A DNA stretch of 64,000 bases, taken from NCBI RefSeq assembly GCF_003610405.1, contig NZ_RAQC01000001.1:1488001-1552000 (forward strand). The letters are read 5' to 3'. The position numbers were made by a program, and so were the translations under genes. The DNA is from Microbacterium sp. AG238. GTDB lineage: Bacteria > Actinomycetota > Actinomycetes > Actinomycetales > Microbacteriaceae. This document shows, piece by piece, positions 55,232 to 63,731 of the stretch. Positions within the stretch are counted from its first letter, which is position 1. Each line of letters opens with the position of its first letter. The notes under the pieces are model-generated. The model searched no databases, was not told the origin of the DNA, and saw nothing but the letters and a program-made list of their open reading frames with translations.

Positions 55232-56271
55232 GACCCGACCTCCTCGGGTTCGCGCAGATGGCAGGCGACGGATCGCTCGCCGTGCGGGGTGAGCAGCGGC
55301 AACTCGGACCGGCAGCGGTCGAACGCGTGGGCGCAGCGCGGCGCGAACGGGCAGCCGGCGGGCAGCAGACGCAGGTCGGGGGGCGTTCCCGGAATGCCCT
55401 CGAGACGCTCGATCGGGGCGTGCAACGGCGGGAAGGAGTCGCGGAGCCCCTGCGTGTACGGATGCAGCGGCGAGCGATAGATCTCGCGCGACGCGGCGAG
55501 CTCGACGATGCGGCCCGCGTACATGACGGCGATGCGGTCGGCGAGCTCGAGCAGCAGCGACAGGTCGTGCGTCACGAACACGACGGCGAATCCGAGCTCG
55601 CGGCGCAGCCGCAGAACCTGGGCGAGAATCTGGCGCTGCATCACGACGTCGACCGCCGTCGTCGGCTCGTCCATCACCACGAGCTCGGGCCGGCAGGCGA
55701 GGGCCAGCGCGATGGTCGCGCGCTGCCGCATCCCGCCCGACAGCTCGTGCGGGAAGCTCCGCGCACGGTCGGCCGAGATTCCGACGAGCCCGAGCAGCCG
55801 ACGCGCCTCGTCCCAGGCCGCGGCCCGGCTCATCGAGCGGTCGTGCGTGCGCAGCACGTCGACGAACTGCTCTCCGACGCGGGTGACGGGGTTGAGGGCA
55901 TCCATCGCGCTCTGCAGCACGATGGACATCCGCGTCCAGCGCAGTCCCCGCAGCCGCCGCGGGGTGAGCTGCACGAGATCGATCCCGGCCCCGCCCTCGC
56001 GGGGGTGGTAGACCACGCTCCCCGCCGTCGTGACGGCCGGGGGCCGCTGCAGCCGGGTGAGCGCGGTGATGAGCGTCGACTTGCCCGACCCCGACTCGCC
56101 CACGACCCCGAGGATCTCGCCCCGGTGCAGATCGAAGGTGACGTCGGCGCACGCACGCACGGCGCCCGTGGCACCGGCGTACTCGACCGTGAGCCCCCGC
56201 ACTTCGAGCAGGACATCCGAGCCCGCTGCATCCGAGGGCGCATCCGGTCGTCTCTCCTGGATCATCGTCAT
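55228..56271 (-). CDS. ABC transporter ATP-binding protein, OppD type
   Basis: The 347-residue ATPase has Walker A GESGSGKST, ELSGGMRQRATIALAL, LVVMDEPTTAVDVVMQ and the C-terminal CPFAPRCAHAFDRC cysteine cluster. It pairs with the OppF-type ATPase. The ATG at 56271 begins one base after the permease stop; in-frame upstream codons overlap the permease and were not used. Confidence 0.92.
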
Positions 56272-56272
56272 G

Positions 56273-57193
56273 TCATGCCCTCTCTGCGCCGGTCGTCTCG
56301 AGCACGGCGGCCTCACGGCGCACCGAGGCGGTGCGCTTGGCGACCCGCCGGCTCGCCGCCCGGAGCTTGGGGTTGGCGAGCTCGTCGACGCCGAAGTTGA
56401 TGAGCGCGGCCGCCGTGCCCACGAGGGCGATGCACAGGCCCGGCGGCACGAACCACCACCACAGCCCGCGCAGCACCGCGCTCTGCTGCTGCGCGGCCTG
56501 GATCATCGTGCCCCAGCTGATCGCCGACGAATCGGAGACCCCGAGGAAGGCGAGCCCGGCCTCGGCCATGACCGCGCCGATGAGGCCGCCGAGGAACATC
56601 GACGCGATCCAGCCGTAGAGGTGCGGCAGCACCTCGACGAAGATGAGGCGGCGGTGCGGCTCGCCCAGCATCCGCATGGCCTGCACGAAGTCACGGTTGC
56701 GCACGCTCATCGCCTGCGCGCGGAGCGTGCGCGCGCCTCCCGCCCAACCGAACACCCCGATGATGATGGCGATCATGACCAGGCCCGTTCCCTGCAGGTA
56801 GCCGGCGACGACGAAGATCAACGGCAGCACCGGCATGACGAGGAAGATGTTGGTGAGGAAGTTCAGCAGGTTGCCCGTCGTGCCGCCGAAGTAGCCCGCG
56901 GGCACCCCCACGACGATCGCGATCGCGGTGCCGATGGCGGCACCGAGGAACCCCACGAACATCGAGCCTCGGGCGCCCTCGATGACCTGGGCGAGCACGT
57001 CCTGCCCGAACTGGGTCGTGCCGAGCGGATGCGCGGCGCTCGGGGGCGCGGCGATCGCCGAGATGTCGTTGGCGCGGGCGTCGAGGCCGAGCGCCGACAG
57101 CAGCACGGGGCCGAGCAGGGCGAGCAGCACGAAGAACGCCAGCACGACGACTCCGAAGAGGACCTTGCCGTTGCGGAGCAGGGAGGCGCGCAT
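56273..57193 (-). CDS. ABC transporter permease, DppC type
   Basis: The 306-residue permease has about six helices, GTTQFGQDVLAQVIEGARGSMFVG in the first outer loop and the EAA loop NRDFVQAMRMLGEPHRRLIFVEVLPH. Membrane component of the second importer; one base separates it from each neighbour. Confidence 0.91.
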   Translation of the reverse strand: MRASLLRNGKVLFGVVVLAFFVLLALLGPVLLSALGLDARANDISAIAAPPSAAHPLGTTQFGQDVLAQVIEGARGSMFVGFLGAAIGTAIAIVVGVPAGYFGGTTGNLLNFLTNIFLVMPVLPLIFVVAGYLQGTGLVMIAIIIGVFGWAGGARTLRAQAMSVRNRDFVQAMRMLGEPHRRLIFVEVLPHLYGWIASMFLGGLIGAVMAEAGLAFLGVSDSSAISWGTMIQAAQQQSAVLRGLWWWFVPPGLCIALVGTAAALINFGVDELANPKLRAASRRVAKRTASVRREAAVLETTGAERA

Positions 57194-57194
57194 G

Positions 57195-58274
57195 TCAGCT
57201 CTCCTCTCGGACGCGAGGATCGAGCCACACGTAGAGCGAGTCGGCGATGAGGTTCGCCAGCAGGACGGTGAGGGTCACGAGCAGGAACACGCCCTGCATG
57301 ACCGGGTAGTCGCGCTTCTGCAGCGCGGAGAACAGCAGGTACCCGATGCCCGGGTAGCTGAAGACGATCTCGGTCAGCAGCGCCCCGCCGACCACGCCGC
57401 CGAGCGCCATCGCGAAGCCGGTGAACTGCGGCAGCATCGCGTTGCGGGCCGCATACCGCCAGCGCACGCGCGCGGGCGGGAGGCCCTTGGCCTGAGCGAG
57501 GAGCACGTAGTCCTCGCGCACCGTCGTGACGGTCATGTTGCGCATGCCCAGCATCCATCCCCCGAACGCCGAGAAGATGATCGTCAGCGCGGGCAGCGCG
57601 CCGTACTGCATGACGCTCAGCACGAACGCGGGCTCGAGCGAGATCGGGAGGTTCGGGTCGTACCCGCCCGAGAGCGGGAACCAGCCGAGGACGAAGCCGA
57701 ACAGCCACAGGGCCAGCAGGGCGATCCAGAAGTAGGGCACCGACGAGACGAAGGTGATGAGCGGCGTCATGATCGAGTCGAACCGCGACCCGGCCCGCCA
57801 TCCGACCGCGACTCCGAGCATCGTGCCGAGCACGAACGAGATGACCGTCGTCGTGCCCACGAGCAGGAGCGTCCACGGCAGGCCTGCGCCGACGAGGTCG
57901 GCGACCGGCACCGGGAAGTTCGAGATCGACACCCCGAGGTCGAATCGCGCCAGCTGGCCGATGTAGGCCCCGTACTGCTCGAACAGGTTCTGGTCGGGAT
58001 TGCCGAAGAGGCCGCGGATCGACACGAGCGCCTCCGGCGCCAGGGCCTGACCGCTCACCCGCTCGAGCTGGTCGATGATCGCCGCCGACGGGTCACCGGG
58101 CATGAGGCGCGGGATGACGAAGTTCAACGTGATCGCCGACCAGGCCGCGACCAGGTAGAACCCGAGGCGCTTGAGGAGGAAGGCGCCGCTGCGCCGACGA
58201 GGCTTCCGGCGCGCCGAGACCTCGGCCAGAGCCGTCGTCGTCGTGGGCGTGGCAGCCCCGCCGAGCGCGGTCAT
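57195..58274 (-). CDS. ABC transporter permease, DppB type
   Basis: The 359-residue permease has a 30-residue basic/Thr-rich N-terminal extension before FLLKRLGFYLVAAWSAITLNFVIPRLMPGDP, the DppB start. The EAA loop is EDYVLLAQAKGLPPARVRWRYAARNA. The start overlaps the binding-protein stop (ATGA). Confidence 0.9.
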   Translation of the reverse strand: MTALGGAATPTTTTALAEVSARRKPRRRSGAFLLKRLGFYLVAAWSAITLNFVIPRLMPGDPSAAIIDQLERVSGQALAPEALVSIRGLFGNPDQNLFEQYGAYIGQLARFDLGVSISNFPVPVADLVGAGLPWTLLLVGTTTVISFVLGTMLGVAVGWRAGSRFDSIMTPLITFVSSVPYFWIALLALWLFGFVLGWFPLSGGYDPNLPISLEPAFVLSVMQYGALPALTIIFSAFGGWMLGMRNMTVTTVREDYVLLAQAKGLPPARVRWRYAARNAMLPQFTGFAMALGGVVGGALLTEIVFSYPGIGYLLFSALQKRDYPVMQGVFLLVTLTVLLANLIADSLYVWLDPRVREES

Positions 58275-59914
58275 GACGCGGGCTTCAGCGAGAGCAGGGT
58301 GCGGACGGTGTCGGGCCCGAGGCTCGGGAAGGGCACCGCGTCGAAGTCGTCGGGCGTCGGCCAGCCGGTCCAGTGCGTCGCGTTGACGTCGACGAACCAG
58401 TACGAGTTGTACAGCGGGCTGAAGGGAACCTCGTCGACGACGATCCGCTGCATCTCCTGTCCGAGCGAGCGGAGCGTCTCCTCGTCTGCCGCCCGGGTCA
58501 TATCCGACAGGATGCGGTCGGTCTCGGGGTCGTTCCAGCGTCCGATGTTGGTCGCGGCCGCGGTACCGAGCGGTTCGACGTACCGGCTGTCGAGGAAGCC
58601 GTAGACGCCGTAGACCCCGGCACCGCCGGTCGTGGCGATCGTCAGGTCGAAGTCGCCCGTCTTCTGCTGGTCGTAGAGGGTCGCCCCCGGAGCCCCGGCC
58701 GGGGCCACCGAGATGCCCAGCACCGACTTCCAGCTGTTGATCATGATGTCGGCGTAGGCGTTCCACCCGAAGTCCTGGTTGAACGACAGCCGGGGCGAGT
58801 ACCGCTGCCCGTCCTTCTCCAGAGCGCCGTCGACGACCGTGAAGCCGGATGCCGCGAGCGCGGCCTGCGCGGCGGCGGCATCCACGTCCTGCACGACACC
58901 GCGATACTCCGGAGCGATCCAGTCGGCGTAGATCTGGTCGACGAGGCCCGTCGGGCCGGCCTCGGTGCCCGGCCGGTTGAGCGTCGCGGTGATGTCCGAG
59001 CGTGGGATCGACAGCGCGAGTGCCCGCCGCAGGTCGGCGTTGTCGAAGGGCGGCTGCGCGGTGTTGTACATCATCGAGTAGGCCCCGCCCGTCGCGTAGA
59101 GCTGGTACAGGTTCGTCTCGGGGTTCTGCGCGACGAACTCCTCCTCCGCACCCGCCCACGATGCCGGCGCCCAGTCGACGTCGCCGCGGAGCAGCTGCGC
59201 CTTGACCGCCTCGCCGTTCGTCGCGAGCACCTTGAGGTAGGTCATGGGCATCTGCCCGCCCCAGTAGTCGTCGCGCGCCTTGAGCGTCACCTGCTGGGCC
59301 GCGAACGCATCGACCGTGAAGGGGCCCGTGCCCACCGGGTCGGGGTTCGTCCAGCTCATGAGGTCCTGGTCGCGCCAGATGTGCTCGGGAACGACCGGCA
59401 GCGAGCTCGAGGCGAACTGGTTGAGCGCGGCGAACGAGGGCTCGGCGAAGTCGACCTGAACCGTGTCGTCGTCGATCTTGCTCACCGCCTCATAGGTCAC
59501 GCCCGCGAGGTTGAGCTCGGGCCGCTCGAGCGGGAGCGAGAGCGAGTAGACGACGTCGTCGGCATCCATCGTCTCGCCGTCCGAGAACGTGACGTCCGGG
59601 CGCAGCTCGATCGTGAGAGCCGTGCCGGCCTCGTCGAACTGCAGCGATTCGGCGAGCCACGGCTCGACGACGGCGCCGTTGGCGTAGTCGATGCGAGCGA
59701 GCGGCTCGTAGATCAGCTCGGCGTTGGGGGCCTTCTCGGTCGCGGGACCGAGGACGTTGTAGTTGCGGACGTAGGTCGTACCGCCGTCGGACTTGCCGTA
59801 GATCAGCGTCTCGGCTCGGGCGGCGGTGTTCGTAGCGGTGCCCGGCGTGCAGGCGGCCAGAGCGAGCGCCGCGGTCGCGAGGGCGGCAGCGGCGGCGATT
59901 CGGGAAGTGCGCAT
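58271..59914 (-). CDS. ABC transporter substrate-binding lipoprotein, family 5
   Basis: The 547-residue SBP_bac_5 protein has lipobox LALAAC (C22) and the usual LRPDVTFSDGETMDADDVVYSLSLPLE region. First gene of a seven- or eight-gene operon running to the GH5 gene. Given a LacI regulator and a GH5 in the cluster, the ligand is more likely an oligosaccharide than a peptide. GGAG lies before the ATG. Confidence 0.9.
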   Translation of the reverse strand: MRTSRIAAAAALATAALALAACTPGTATNTAARAETLIYGKSDGGTTYVRNYNVLGPATEKAPNAELIYEPLARIDYANGAVVEPWLAESLQFDEAGTALTIELRPDVTFSDGETMDADDVVYSLSLPLERPELNLAGVTYEAVSKIDDDTVQVDFAEPSFAALNQFASSSLPVVPEHIWRDQDLMSWTNPDPVGTGPFTVDAFAAQQVTLKARDDYWGGQMPMTYLKVLATNGEAVKAQLLRGDVDWAPASWAGAEEEFVAQNPETNLYQLYATGGAYSMMYNTAQPPFDNADLRRALALSIPRSDITATLNRPGTEAGPTGLVDQIYADWIAPEYRGVVQDVDAAAAQAALAASGFTVVDGALEKDGQRYSPRLSFNQDFGWNAYADIMINSWKSVLGISVAPAGAPGATLYDQQKTGDFDLTIATTGGAGVYGVYGFLDSRYVEPLGTAAATNIGRWNDPETDRILSDMTRAADEETLRSLGQEMQRIVVDEVPFSPLYNSYWFVDVNATHWTGWPTPDDFDAVPFPSLGPDTVRTLLSLKPAS

Positions 59915-59950
59915 TCCGGTCTCCTGTGACGTGGCGTGCGGTTTCGGCGG

Positions 59951-59962
59951 TCATACGTATGA
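59951..59962. promoter_or_regulatory. Operator 1 of the second ABC operon
   Basis: TCATACGTATGA is a perfect 12-base palindrome 37 bases before the binding-protein start. A central TACGTA with symmetric arms is a common LacI-family site. It would block initiation of the minus-strand operon. Confidence 0.7.
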
Positions 59963-59992
59963 GCGCCGATCCGTAGAAGAACAACGGTGTGC

Positions 59993-60004
59993 TTCTACGT
60001 ATGA
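59993..60004. promoter_or_regulatory. Operator 2 of the second ABC operon
   Basis: TTCTACGTATGA matches operator 1 at 10 of 12 positions. The centres are 42 bases apart, four helical turns, which places both on the same face of the DNA and suits a tetramer or looping. Confidence 0.6.
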
Positions 60005-60060
60005 CCAGCACGGTAGCGGGCGGGGCGCGACGGTGTCAACGGTCATTTCCATGGCGGTGG

Positions 60061-60147
60061 CGACACACCTGTCAGAGTCGCGGGGCCGGTGGTGCTCAGC
60101 GCTCGATGCGAAGCATCACCAGCACCACCGGTCCTGCAGATGTATCG
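60061..60147. repeat. 87-bp palindromic intergenic element, copy 3
   Basis: The right half is 30/32 identical to the copy at 49829-49915 (CACCAGCACCACCGGTCCTG core). The left arm holds CCGGTGGTGCT, and an inner GATGC-GCATC hairpin caps it. It ends 18 bases from the stop of the aminotransferase homologue on the minus strand. Confidence 0.8.
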
Positions 60148-60165
60148 CGACGTGATGCGACAGGG

Positions 60166-61290
60166 TCAGGCCGCGAGCACGACCCGCAGCTGCTCGATAG
60201 CCCAGTCGAGCTCGGTCGCCCGGACGACCAGCGGCGGAGCCAGCACGACCGTCGCGTCACCCACGACGTCGACCAGCAGGCCGCGCGCGACGAGTCGCCG
60301 AGCGACCTCGGCCGCCGTCACGACCTCGGGGTCGACGTCGACGCCCGCCCAGACACCCGCGGTGCGGACGCCGACGGCCCCGGCTCCCACGAGCACCTCG
60401 ATCCGCGCGGCCAGGTGCTCGGCGAGCGCGCGGGCCCGGTTCTGCAGCTCGCCCGCCTCGAGCATCTCGACCACGCGGTGCGCGATGGCGCTCGCGAGCG
60501 GAGACACCGGCACCGGTGCCGTTGCTTCACCGAGCAGCGCTCGGCTTCCGACGACGGCAGCGACGGGAATGATGCCTCCGCCGAGCGCCGGCCCGATCAC
60601 CCGGAGATCGGGGGCCTCACCCTCCCCGCCGAGCGCGACGGTGTCGCCGAGCCGGCCGAGGCCGCTGCGCGTCTCGTCGAGGATCAGGATGACCCCGCGG
60701 TCGGCGCACGCCCGTCGCGCGGCCGCGAGATAGCCCGCGGGCGCGGCGATGACTCCTGCTGCGGCCTGGACGGGTTCGAGGACGACGGCGCCGACGGTGC
60801 CGTCCAGCGCCGCGACGAGAGCGTCGATGTCACCGAAGGGCACCGTGGCCGCGCCGGATGCCGCGAACTCGGGGTGCGAGCCGGCCGCGACGACGACGTT
60901 CCCCCGCTCCCCCGCGCCGAGCGCGATCTCGACGGCGGCTCGGAGCGCGTCGGGCCCGGAGGCAGCCGGAAGCACCGCCTCAGCGCCGAGCACGGCAGCG
61001 AGCGCGTCGGCGAATCCGTCCGTACGGTCGTCGGCGACGACCGCGCTCCTCGCCGTCAACCGCCCGAGCTGCTCGGTCGCGACGGCGAGCAGGGCGGGAT
61101 GCCGATGCCCGAAGGTGAGCGCCGGGTCGCCGGTCAGGTCGAGGTAGCGACGCCCCTCGACGTCGGTCATCCACGCCCCGTCGCCCGTCGCGACCATGAC
61201 CGGCAGCAGGGGCGGCTTTCCCGCGAGGACATGCACAGGGGCTCCTGCCTCGCTTGCATCGGGCGTCGGGCGGTGGTCGGCGAACGTCAT
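60166..61290 (-). CDS. Class III aminotransferase homologue lacking the catalytic lysine
   Basis: The 374-residue protein follows the ornithine/acetylornithine aminotransferase fold: GAWMTDVEGRRYLDLTGDPALTFGHRHP near 38-65, LEPVQAAAGV near 171, and the cofactor-nitrogen aspartate D205 in ILDETRSGLGRLG. Where the PLP-binding lysine should be (G-K-A-L-G-G-G) it reads GPALGGG, with P234 in place of lysine, and the HG pair that stacks on the cofactor is also changed (GSHPEF). It is about 30 residues shorter than usual. The reading frame is intact and GC-normal, so it looks like a maintained pseudo-enzyme or one with another activity, not a decayed gene. No partner gene is adjacent. Confidence 0.75.
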   Translation of the reverse strand: MTFADHRPTPDASEAGAPVHVLAGKPPLLPVMVATGDGAWMTDVEGRRYLDLTGDPALTFGHRHPALLAVATEQLGRLTARSAVVADDRTDGFADALAAVLGAEAVLPAASGPDALRAAVEIALGAGERGNVVVAAGSHPEFAASGAATVPFGDIDALVAALDGTVGAVVLEPVQAAAGVIAAPAGYLAAARRACADRGVILILDETRSGLGRLGDTVALGGEGEAPDLRVIGPALGGGIIPVAAVVGSRALLGEATAPVPVSPLASAIAHRVVEMLEAGELQNRARALAEHLAARIEVLVGAGAVGVRTAGVWAGVDVDPEVVTAAEVARRLVARGLLVDVVGDATVVLAPPLVVRATELDWAIEQLRVVLAA

Positions 61291-61463
61291 TCGGGCTCCT
61301 GGCTTCGGCGGTCGCGCACGCGGCGGCGGGTCGCCGGGCGGCCGGCACCCATTCTCCCCCGGGCGCCCGTGGGGCCCGCTGTGCGATTGCGCAAGATGCT
61401 GCCGGATCGCTTGCCCGACTGCCAGGCTGGGATCACACCACCGCGAAACGTCGAAGGAGACCC

Positions 61464-62354
61464 ATGCAGCAGCGCACCCTCGGACCGTTCACCGTCTCGG
61501 CCATCGGCCTGGGCGGGATGCCCGTCTCGATGAACAATGACAAGCAGATCCCCGACCGCGAGGATGCCGTCGCGACGGTCCACGCCGCGCTCGACGCGGG
61601 CGTCACCCTGCTCGACACGGCGGACATCTACGCCCCGAGCTGGGACACGATGGGCCACAACGAGGAGATCATGGCCGAGGCCCTGGCCACGTGGAGCGGC
61701 GATCGGTCTCAGATCGTCGTAGCGACCAAGGGCGGGATCACTCGCAGCGAGGGCGAGAAGTGGGGTCGGGACGGCTCGCTCGACTATCTCCGGAAGGCCG
61801 TCGAGGCGTCGCTCCGCGCTCTCCGCGTCGATGTGATCGACCTCTACCAGTACCACCGGCCCGACCGCTGGATGGTCTACGGCGAGGTGATGGAGAACCT
61901 CAAGACCCTGCAGCAGGAGGGCAAGATCCGCGCGGTCGGCATCTCGAACGCGAGCGTCGAGGAGATCGAGATCGCCGAGCAGGTGCTCGGCGAGGGCAAC
62001 CTCACGAGCGTGCAGAACGAGTTCTCGCCGCGGCATCCGGGCAGCTACGACGAGCTGCGGTACTGCGTCGACCGCGGGATCGCCTTCCTCCCCTGGAGCC
62101 CCCTGGGCGGCACGGGCGGCGGAGCGCGGTCGATCGGCGAGCGCTTCGCCGCCTTCGGCGAGGTCGCCCGCGCCCACGACGTGAGCCCGCAGCAGGTCGT
62201 GCTGGCATGGGAGCTGGGGCTGGGCGACACCGTCATCCCCATCCCGGGAGCCCGTCGGGCGGAGTCGATCATCGACAGCGCGAAGGCCGTCCACCTCGAG
62301 CTCTCGGGCGACGAGCGCGCGCGCCTGTCGCGGTCGGTCGGCATCGACGCCTGA
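61464..62354 (+). CDS. Aldo/keto reductase
   Basis: The 296-residue (beta/alpha)8 reductase has the tetrad D51 (LLDTADIY), Y56, K89 (VVATKGG) and H131 (YQYHRPD), plus the C-terminal NADPH site IPIPGARR. It reduces aldehydes or ketones. AAGGAG precedes the ATG. Monocistronic, divergent from the aminotransferase homologue. Confidence 0.92.
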   Translation: MQQRTLGPFTVSAIGLGGMPVSMNNDKQIPDREDAVATVHAALDAGVTLLDTADIYAPSWDTMGHNEEIMAEALATWSGDRSQIVVATKGGITRSEGEKWGRDGSLDYLRKAVEASLRALRVDVIDLYQYHRPDRWMVYGEVMENLKTLQQEGKIRAVGISNASVEEIEIAEQVLGEGNLTSVQNEFSPRHPGSYDELRYCVDRGIAFLPWSPLGGTGGGARSIGERFAAFGEVARAHDVSPQQVVLAWELGLGDTVIPIPGARRAESIIDSAKAVHLELSGDERARLSRSVGIDA

Positions 62355-62375
62355 CCCGGCGCACGGACGTCACGA

Positions 62376-62406
62376 CGGCCCGCTCCGGTTCGCCCGGGGC
62401 GGGCCG
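62376..62406. terminator. Hairpin between convergent genes
   Basis: A 13-bp stem with one G-T pair (CGGCCCGCTCCGG against CCGGGGCGGGCCG) and a 5-base loop stands between the aldo/keto reductase and the DUF952 gene. It has no T tract and could end transcripts from both sides. Confidence 0.65.
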
Positions 62407-62430
62407 CCGCGCGTCCGGCGCTGCTGCCAC

Positions 62431-62751
62431 TCAGGCCGTGAGTGGATGCTCGCCGACGACGGCATCCGCGTTCATCGGGATGGGCCCGTGGATGCGGGGC
62501 CGTCCGTCGACCCTCGTGACCTCGACGCCGTTGCGGGCGAGCCCCTCGACGCTGCAGTCGATCCGCAGCAGCGGCAGTCGCACGTCGGCGTAGACGGTCG
62601 CGACGACCGCGGCGACGTCGCCCGGATCGCAGGCTCGGATGTACCCGCCCGGCTCCCACGGCACGCCGCGCGTCGCGACCTCGTACTCGCCGAACTTGCG
62701 GCTCATGCCCCAGTCGTCGGCGATCGCGATGTGACAGACGATCTCGTCCAT
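62431..62751 (-). CDS. DUF952 family protein
   Basis: The 106-residue cytoplasmic protein has the DUF952 pattern: an opening IVCHIAIADDW, then GGYIRACDPGDVAAVVATVYADVRLPLLRIDC, and HGPIPMNADAV near the end (usually HIYGPL). Function unknown; the fold is thought to resemble ADP-ribosyl-binding or ligand-binding domains. AAGGAGG lies four bases before the ATG. Divergent from tetR with a shared palindrome. Confidence 0.8.
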   Translation of the reverse strand: MDEIVCHIAIADDWGMSRKFGEYEVATRGVPWEPGGYIRACDPGDVAAVVATVYADVRLPLLRIDCSVEGLARNGVEVTRVDGRPRIHGPIPMNADAVVGEHPLTA

Positions 62752-62762
62752 GACGCCTCCTT

Positions 62763-62784
62763 AATGAAACGCCACCGTATCATT
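62763..62784. promoter_or_regulatory. TetR operator between DUF952 gene and tetR
   Basis: AATGAAACG (62763-62771) and CGTATCATT (62776-62784) form an inverted repeat with one mismatched pair and a 4-base centre. It lies 17 bases before the tetR ATG and 12 before the DUF952 start, so one bound regulator could control both genes. Confidence 0.65.
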
Positions 62785-62800
62785 CTGATAGCCTGTCGCC

Positions 62801-63358
62801 ATGCCCTCGACCGCAGACCGGCGTCGCGGCCGGCCACCCGCCCATGAGCAGGCGGCGCGCGACGCCCGCATCGTCGCCGTCGCAGCTCGGCTGTTCGTCG
62901 ACGTCGGCTTCCACGCCGCTTCGCTCGACGCGATCGCGCAGGAGGCAGGCGTGACCAAGCGCACCATCTACGAGCGGATCGGCGATAAGTCGGCGCTGCT
63001 CCGCGCGGCGGTGACCGACGTCCACGGCTACCTCGACGTCGCGGCACGCGACCTCCGGCAGGCCTGCACGCTCGTCGCAGCGGCGCTCTTCGCCGACCGG
63101 GCCATCGGGCTGCACCGCGCGGCCGTCGCAGTCGCCCTGGACGACCCCGCGATCTCACACGCGTTCTACGACGCGGGCCCCGTCGCGGCGCAGCGATACC
63201 TGGCCGCGCATCTGGGCGGCGACGAGCGCCGCGCCGAGCATCTCTTCGCGGCTCTCCTCGGCGAACCGCACCGCCGGCGCCTCCTCGGCATCGACCCCGA
63301 GCCGGCGGGCGCGGCGCTGGACGCCCACGTGACCGCCGTGCTCGAGCGCTTCGTCTGA
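62801..63358 (+). CDS. TetR family transcriptional regulator
   Basis: The 185-residue protein has an HTH at about 20-65 (DARIVAVAARLFVDVGFHAASLDAIAQEAGVTKRTIYERIGDKSALLRAAV), preceded by a basic RRRGRPP N-terminus. It is short for the family, with a compact ligand domain. Probably controls itself and the divergent DUF952 gene. Confidence 0.9.
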   Translation: MPSTADRRRGRPPAHEQAARDARIVAVAARLFVDVGFHAASLDAIAQEAGVTKRTIYERIGDKSALLRAAVTDVHGYLDVAARDLRQACTLVAAALFADRAIGLHRAAVAVALDDPAISHAFYDAGPVAAQRYLAAHLGGDERRAEHLFAALLGEPHRRRLLGIDPEPAGAALDAHVTAVLERFV

Positions 63359-63372
63359 CCCCGCTGGCCGCG

Positions 63373-63404
63373 GTCAGCGGGACGTCGCCGCCGTCAGCGG
63401 GACG
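63373..63404. repeat. Direct repeat, period 20
   Basis: GTCAGCGGGACG occurs at 63373-63384 and 63393-63404. The second copy includes the stop codon of the small membrane protein gene, so the pair probably arose by a short duplication at its 3' end. Confidence 0.6.
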
Positions 63405-63675
63405 CGGGTGGCGCAGCGGGGTCGAGCCGGTCGAGTGCGACGATGGCGCGCGCGGCGGCCCCGCGGCGCAGGATGCCATGGACGAGCAGGACAGCCCCCA
63501 CGCCGACACCCACGAGCACCGGCATGTTGAGGCCGGGCGAGAAGGCCAGCGCGATGACCACGATGGCGAGCCCGACCGCGCCGAGCCCGATGAACATGGC
63601 GCCCACGAGCGACTCACGCTCGGCCGATAGGCGGGCGAGGATCAGCGCGGGCGCGACGGATACGTCATCGGTCAT
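63394..63675 (-). CDS. Small membrane protein, hypothetical
   Basis: The 93-residue protein has two predicted membrane helices (about 24-44 and 50-67) and a basic C-terminal tail. No family recognised. It lies between tetR (convergent) and the putA-like 3' end (same strand, 56 bases away). Confidence 0.7.
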   Translation of the reverse strand: MTDDVSVAPALILARLSAERESLVGAMFIGLGAVGLAIVVIALAFSPGLNMPVLVGVGVGAVLLVHGILRRGAAARAIVALDRLDPAAPPASR

Positions 63676-63731
63676 CCCGTCACGCTACCGAGATGCCACC
63701 GTCGCGACCACCCGCAGCCGCCCGCGTCGAC

